From the NCBI GenBank assembly GCA_002687665.1, contig NZAX01000081.1, positions 1-8,995 of the forward strand: DNA of 8,995 nt. The letters are read 5' to 3'. The first letter of the stretch is position 1. Every line of letters begins with the position of its first letter. The notes under the pieces were generated by a model. The model saw only the letters and a program-made list of their open reading frames with translations, had not been told where the DNA came from and did no database searches. Made by a program: the position numbers and the translations under genes. Positions 4,889 to 8,995 of this stretch are shown here, piece by piece. Origin of the DNA: Flavobacteriaceae bacterium. Its GTDB lineage: Bacteria; Bacteroidota; Bacteroidia; Flavobacteriales; Flavobacteriaceae.

Positions 4889-7726
4889 ATGAAAGAAAGC
4901 GAAAACTTTATTGACATTCAAGGAGCAAGGGTTCACAACCTTAAGGATGTAAGTCTGAAAATACCAAGGGAAAAATTAGTAGTGATTACTGGACTTTCTG
5001 GTAGTGGTAAATCTTCTTTGGCCTTTGATACAATCTATGCGGAGGGACAACGTCGATATATGGAAACTTTTTCGGCATATATAAGACAGTTCATAGGCAA
5101 CTTGGAAAGACCTGATGTGGATAAAATAGATGGACTTTCTCCGGTCATTGCCATAGAACAAAAAACTACCTCCAAAAGTCCACGCTCAACTGTAGGTACA
5201 ATTACTGAATTATATGATTATATCCGACTTCTTTTCGCACGTGTGGGAACTGCATACAGTTATGTAAGCCAAGAAAAAATGGTGAATTACAGTGATGATC
5301 AAATCCTTCAATTGATACTTGAGGAGTATATGGAAAAAAAAATTATCATCTTATCACCTTTGATAAAGGCAAGGAAAGGTCATTACAGAGAATTGTTTGA
5401 ATCTCTTTCTAGACAGGGTTTTCTTAGGGTTAGGGTAGATGGTGAAATTATGGATTTAAAACCCGGCATGCGTGTAGATCGATACAAAACACATGATATT
5501 GAATTGATTGTCGACAGGATAAAGGTTAAAAAAGATGAAAATGATCTAAAAAGATTGATCGATTCAATCAAAACTGCCATGCATTACGGTGAGGAATCTA
5601 TTGTTTTAATTGATCTAGAAACAGAACAAACTCGTTACTTTAGCAGGAAGCTGATGTGTCCATCTTCTGGGATTTCATATTCTCTTCCTGAGCCGAATTC
5701 TTTTTCATTCAATTCTCCCAAAGGGATGTGTTTGAATTGTAAGGGTTTGGGAAATCAGTTTGAAGTGAGTCGAAACAAGATCATTCCTGATGATCGTCTC
5801 TCTATAGAAAAGGGAGGGATTGCACCTTTGGGAGAATTGAAAAGTAATTGGGGTTTCAAACAAATGGAAGTGATCGCCAAACGTTATAAATTTTCTCTCT
5901 CCGATCCAATAAAAATAATTCCCGAACAGGCACTTGAAGTTATCCTTAAAGGAGGAAAAGAAAAGTTTTCAATAGCATCCAATTCTCTTGGAATAACCAG
6001 GGATTACAAAATTGATTATGAGGGTATCGAAAACTTCATCAAAAACCAATTTGACAATACAGACTCTACAGGAATCAAACGTTGGGCCCAAAGCTATATG
6101 GATGAAAAGAGGTGTAGTGTATGCGAAGGAGCTCGCTTGAAACAAGAGTCTTTGAATTTTAAAATTGATAAACTAAATATTGCTGAAGTTAGTGCTCTAG
6201 ATTTGGGAGACCTTTATTTTTGGTTTGAAAACTTATCTAATAAATTATCTACTAATGAGCTTATAGTTGCAAATCAAATCATCAAAGAAATCAAATCGAG
6301 ATTGCAATTCTTACTGGATGTAGGGCTTAATTACCTAGCATTAAACCGTTCCTCGAAATCTCTTTCTGGAGGCGAGGCACAACGCATCAGATTAGCTACC
6401 CAAATTGGATCTCAATTGGTCGGTGTGCTTTATATTTTGGATGAACCCAGTATCGGTTTGCATCAAAGAGATAATGAAAAGCTGATTAATTCCCTTCAGT
6501 CTTTAAGGGACATCGGAAATTCGGTTATAGTTGTTGAGCATGATAAAGATATGATACTTCGTGCAGATCACATTATTGATATAGGGCCCATGGCCGGAAA
6601 GAACGGAGGAGAAATCATTTCTCAGGGAAGTCCAAAAATGTTAAAAAAACAGCAAACCCTCACCGCGCAATATCTTAACAATCAAAAGAAGATAGAGTTA
6701 CCCAAATTTAGAAGAAAGGGAAATGGAAAGTCCATCATTTTATCTGGATGTTCAGGCAATAACTTGAAAAATATTGATGTCGAAATTCCTTTGGGAATTA
6801 TGATTGGGGTAAGCGGCGTATCAGGTAGTGGAAAATCAACATTGATAAATGAAACACTCTATCCTATCCTCAATAGTTTCATATACAACGGCGTAAAACC
6901 CCCCCTGCCATACAAAAAGATAGAGGGTCTAAAGTATTTAGATAAAGTGGTGGACGTTAATCAGTCTCCCATCGGAAGAACCCCAAGAAGCAATCCAGCA
7001 ACCTATTGTGGTATGTTTAGCGAAATCAGAAACTTATTTACTTTGACACCTGAGGCCCAAATCAGAGGTTACAAGCCCGGTAGATTCAGTTTTAATGTCA
7101 AAGGAGGTAGATGTGAAACCTGCCAAGGTGGTGGTATGAAGGTTATTGAAATGAACTTTTTACCTGATGTACACGTGGAATGTGAAAGCTGTAATGGTAA
7201 ACGTTTTAATAGGGAAACCCTTGAAATAAGGTTTAAAGGTAAATCTATTGCTGATGTTTTGGAGATGACTGTCAATCAGGCCTGTAGTTTTTTTATAAAT
7301 CACCCTAAAATATATCGAAAGTTAAAGACAGTTCAAGATGTAGGGCTTGGATACATTACCTTAGGGCAGTCTTCAACAACACTTTCAGGAGGCGAGGCTC
7401 AGCGTATTAAATTGGCTACAGAATTATCCAAAAAAGATACCGGACAAACCCTCTTCATATTGGATGAACCAACAACCGGACTTCACTTTGAGGACATAAG
7501 AGTTTTAATGGAAGTTTTGGATCAACTCGTCAAAAAAGGCAATACTGTTTTGATAATTGAACACAATATGGACGTAATTAAATTGGTAGATCACCTTATC
7601 GATATTGGACCTGAAGGGGGTAAAAAAGGAGGAACATTGGTTGGACAGGGAACCCCTGAAGAAATTGTAAAAATTAAAAAAAGTTACACTGGTAAACATT
7701 TAGCGAAAGAACTTAAAACCGTTTGA
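4889..7726 (+). CDS. uvrA: Excinuclease ABC subunit A
   Basis: Damage-recognition ATPase of nucleotide excision repair; the dimer loads UvrB on distorted DNA. The 945 residues match full-length UvrA. First ATPase: Walker A G35-L-S-G-S-G-K41-S, ABC signature L492-S-G-G-E-A-Q-R499, Walker B I517-D-E519 region (L-D518-E519-P). Second ATPase: Walker A with K649, signature L832-S-G-G-E-A-Q-R839, Walker B D859-E860. The second zinc finger is complete: C742, C745, C765, C768, the same spacing as in E. coli. A further pair is C409/C412. The first zinc finger has C257, C281 and C284, but the fourth ligand position is Ser260. A TTG six bases upstream (4883) is in frame, but ATG at 4889 is better and gives the usual N-terminus. 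It heads an apparent operon, with the next gene one base away. Confidence 0.97.
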   Translation: MKESENFIDIQGARVHNLKDVSLKIPREKLVVITGLSGSGKSSLAFDTIYAEGQRRYMETFSAYIRQFIGNLERPDVDKIDGLSPVIAIEQKTTSKSPRSTVGTITELYDYIRLLFARVGTAYSYVSQEKMVNYSDDQILQLILEEYMEKKIIILSPLIKARKGHYRELFESLSRQGFLRVRVDGEIMDLKPGMRVDRYKTHDIELIVDRIKVKKDENDLKRLIDSIKTAMHYGEESIVLIDLETEQTRYFSRKLMCPSSGISYSLPEPNSFSFNSPKGMCLNCKGLGNQFEVSRNKIIPDDRLSIEKGGIAPLGELKSNWGFKQMEVIAKRYKFSLSDPIKIIPEQALEVILKGGKEKFSIASNSLGITRDYKIDYEGIENFIKNQFDNTDSTGIKRWAQSYMDEKRCSVCEGARLKQESLNFKIDKLNIAEVSALDLGDLYFWFENLSNKLSTNELIVANQIIKEIKSRLQFLLDVGLNYLALNRSSKSLSGGEAQRIRLATQIGSQLVGVLYILDEPSIGLHQRDNEKLINSLQSLRDIGNSVIVVEHDKDMILRADHIIDIGPMAGKNGGEIISQGSPKMLKKQQTLTAQYLNNQKKIELPKFRRKGNGKSIILSGCSGNNLKNIDVEIPLGIMIGVSGVSGSGKSTLINETLYPILNSFIYNGVKPPLPYKKIEGLKYLDKVVDVNQSPIGRTPRSNPATYCGMFSEIRNLFTLTPEAQIRGYKPGRFSFNVKGGRCETCQGGGMKVIEMNFLPDVHVECESCNGKRFNRETLEIRFKGKSIADVLEMTVNQACSFFINHPKIYRKLKTVQDVGLGYITLGQSSTTLSGGEAQRIKLATELSKKDTGQTLFILDEPTTGLHFEDIRVLMEVLDQLVKKGNTVLIIEHNMDVIKLVDHLIDIGPEGGKKGGTLVGQGTPEEIVKIKKSYTGKHLAKELKTV

Positions 7727-7727
7727 A

Positions 7728-8417
7728 ATGAACTTATTTAAAAGCCAAAGTAAAAATTGGAGCGAAATTAAGGCCAATGATTCATGGGCCTTGTTCAAAA
7801 TCATGGCAGAATTTGTGGATGGATATGAAAAAATGAGTATGATAGGACCTTGTGTATCCTTCTTTGGATCTGCGAGAACCCCTTCCGATGATGCTCAGTA
7901 TCAGTTGACTGTTGATATTGCAGAAGCAGTAGTCAAATCTGGATTGGGAATCATTACAGGAGGCGGGCCTGGGATAATGGAAGCAGCCAATCTAGGGGCG
8001 AAAAAAGCCGGCGGGACCTCTGTCGGGTTGAATATTAATCTCCCCATGGAGCAAAAATATAATGATTATATAGATGATGATAAACTGATGAATTTTGAAT
8101 ATTTTTTTGTCAGGAAAGTCATGTTTGTCAAATACTCACAGGGATTTGTTGTTATGCCTGGTGGTTTGGGTACTTTAGATGAATTATTCGAAGCATTGAC
8201 ATTAATTCAAACTGAAAAAATAAAGAAATTTCCCATTTTACTTGTAGGAAATGAATATTGGAGTGGACTGCTAGACTGGATTAAAGGTTTTCTTTTAAAA
8301 GAGCATAAAATTGATTCTTATGACCTGGATTTAATCCATGTTGTGGAGTCTAAGGAAGAAGTTATTGAACAACTCCATAAATTTTACAAACAGGAATATT
8401 TTAAACCTAACTTCTAA
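7728..8417 (+). CDS. LOG family / TIGR00730 Rossmann-fold protein (putative nucleoside 5'-monophosphate phosphoribohydrolase)
   Basis: Cytoplasmic Rossmann-fold enzyme of the Lonely Guy type, 229 residues. The two family motifs are intact: G78-G-G-P-G-I-M-E85-A-A-N88 and P144-G-G-L-G-T149-L-D-E152, with R129-K130 between them; together they form the nucleotide-binding and catalytic site, with Glu152 the likely catalytic acid. Family members cleave the N-glycosidic bond of a (modified) AMP to release base and ribose 5-phosphate; plant and some bacterial members make cytokinins, while other bacterial members act on ordinary nucleotides. Which substrate applies here cannot be read from the sequence. 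An N-terminal extension of about 40 residues precedes the fold. The ATG lies one base after the uvrA stop codon, so translation is probably coupled and the gene co-transcribed with uvrA. There is no Shine-Dalgarno sequence. Confidence 0.88.
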   Translation: MNLFKSQSKNWSEIKANDSWALFKIMAEFVDGYEKMSMIGPCVSFFGSARTPSDDAQYQLTVDIAEAVVKSGLGIITGGGPGIMEAANLGAKKAGGTSVGLNINLPMEQKYNDYIDDDKLMNFEYFFVRKVMFVKYSQGFVVMPGGLGTLDELFEALTLIQTEKIKKFPILLVGNEYWSGLLDWIKGFLLKEHKIDSYDLDLIHVVESKEEVIEQLHKFYKQEYFKPNF

Positions 8418-8422
8418 TTTTG
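8415..8422 (+). promoter_or_regulatory. TAnnTTTG motif (TAATTTTG) overlapping the LOG gene stop
   Basis: Exact -7 consensus that uses the TAA stop of the LOG gene as its first three bases and ends 5 bases before the proposed ATT start at 8428. If functional, it would make a nearly leaderless transcript for the peptidase gene, but no -33 element is seen and read-through from uvrA is the simpler model. Confidence 0.2.
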
Positions 8423-8427
8423 TCGTC

Positions 8428-8995
8428 ATTAAAAATCTAATATTTTTTATTGTATTTGTATTGTTTGTAACTGCCCTCTCTTTTGGCCAGGAAGACATCT
8501 CATATGAAATTGATGCAGACATACAAAGAACAGGAAGAAATTTAATAATTCGTCAGATGATATCTCTCAAAAATCTACCTCCAGAAATGGGAGATACACT
8601 CTATTTTACGGATTGGTCTAATGCCTATTCAACTAACAAATCACCATTGGCACAAAGATTTGTAGAAGAGTATGACAGAAGTTTTTTTCTGACTACTAAA
8701 TCTAAACTTGGTTCAACCTCTATCAATTCTATTTACGCAAATGAATTGGAAACCCAGTGGGAAAGATTAGAAAATCAATGCGATATCATCAAAGTAGTCG
8801 GCGATTTTCAGAAAAATGACACTGACTCCATAGTTATCTCCCTTGATTATAAGCTGATATTACCGGATGCTAAGTTTACTGGTTATGGGTACAATATAAC
8901 GAATGAAGCCCTTTTGAGAAATTGGTATATCACTTTGAGTCCGATTTACAATAAAAAATGGAGAAATTACAGTAATCTAAACCTCAACGATAATA
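8428..8995 (+). CDS. Exported M1-family-like (gluzincin) metallopeptidase, N-terminal part, cut by the window edge
   Basis: The frame is open to the right edge, so only about 189 residues are seen. With a start at 8428 the protein opens with K-N, then about 17 hydrophobic residues and T-A-L-S-F-G-Q, a classic type I signal peptide ending near Gln21, so the product is exported. The following part resembles the N-terminal beta-domain of Bacteroidota M1 peptidases, including a T-D-W-S-N-A-Y-S block followed by S-P-L-A-Q-R-F-V-E-E-Y-D, and later N-W-Y-I-T and the N-L-N-L-N-D stretch. The zinc-binding HExxH motif would lie beyond the window, so activity cannot be confirmed. The start is uncertain: no ATG, GTG or TTG fits the signal peptide. 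ATT at 8428 does, 10 bases after the LOG stop. An in-frame ATG at 8338 and TTG at 8365 also exist inside the LOG gene. Likely the third gene of the uvrA operon. Confidence 0.75.
   Translation, partial: MKNLIFFIVFVLFVTALSFGQEDISYEIDADIQRTGRNLIIRQMISLKNLPPEMGDTLYFTDWSNAYSTNKSPLAQRFVEEYDRSFFLTTKSKLGSTSINSIYANELETQWERLENQCDIIKVVGDFQKNDTDSIVISLDYKLILPDAKFTGYGYNITNEALLRNWYITLSPIYNKKWRNYSNLNLNDN

Noticed and set aside
5425..5440. Telomere-like GGGTTAGGG stretch
   Set aside because: It is a short coincidence inside uvrA coding sequence, with no tandem array.
6361..7422. Repeated DNA around the two LSGGEAQR regions (about 6360-6400 and 7380-7420)
   Set aside because: This is the ancient internal duplication of the two ABC ATPase modules in UvrA, not a mobile or recent repeat.

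Overview
This 8995-base window is AT-rich chromosomal DNA that looks like a member of the Bacteroidota, probably a Cytophagales or Cyclobacteriaceae-type marine or soil bacterium. Five things point there. The first gene encodes a DUF4369 plus TlpA-thioredoxin lipoprotein. The last encodes an M1-type metallopeptidase with a D-W-x-N-A-Y-S N-terminal block typical of that phylum. None of the start codons has a convincing Shine-Dalgarno sequence. Every transcription-unit head has an exact TAnnTTTG motif, the Bacteroidota -7 promoter element, just upstream. UvrA and GlmM also read like Bacteroidota versions. The assignment to an order or family is an inference.

Layout. (1) 1-1110, plus: thiol-disulfide lipoprotein, ending 7 bases from the convergent rhomboid protease gene (1118-1765, minus). 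(2) The rhomboid gene is divergent from an LpxL/HtrB-type acyltransferase gene (1814-2698, plus, TTG start); the 48-base gap and its edge carry two back-to-back promoter motifs. (3) The acyltransferase gene converges on glmM (2695-4077, minus), and the two stop codons share TTAA. (4) glmM is divergent from an acyl-carrier-protein phosphodiesterase gene (4204-4791, plus) across a 126-base gap. (5) A second plus-strand block starts with uvrA (4889-7726), continues one base later with a LOG-family (TIGR00730) gene (7728-8417), and then an exported M1-like metallopeptidase that runs off the right edge.

How the genes fit together. The left half has a cell-envelope theme: periplasmic redox chemistry, intramembrane proteolysis, lipid A or aminolipid acylation, UDP-GlcNAc precursor synthesis, and turnover of the ACP prosthetic group. 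The right half looks like one operon joining nucleotide excision repair, a nucleotide phosphoribohydrolase-like enzyme and an exported peptidase, with no obvious shared pathway.

The window is densely coding: the longest gap is 126 bases, and I see no tRNA, rRNA, CRISPR array, insertion sequence or phage gene. I did not find a convincing undescribed system. The points most worth a second look are the probable ATT start codon of the last gene, the consistent placement of TAnnTTTG motifs, the interlocked divergent promoter near 1790, and an incomplete first zinc finger in UvrA.
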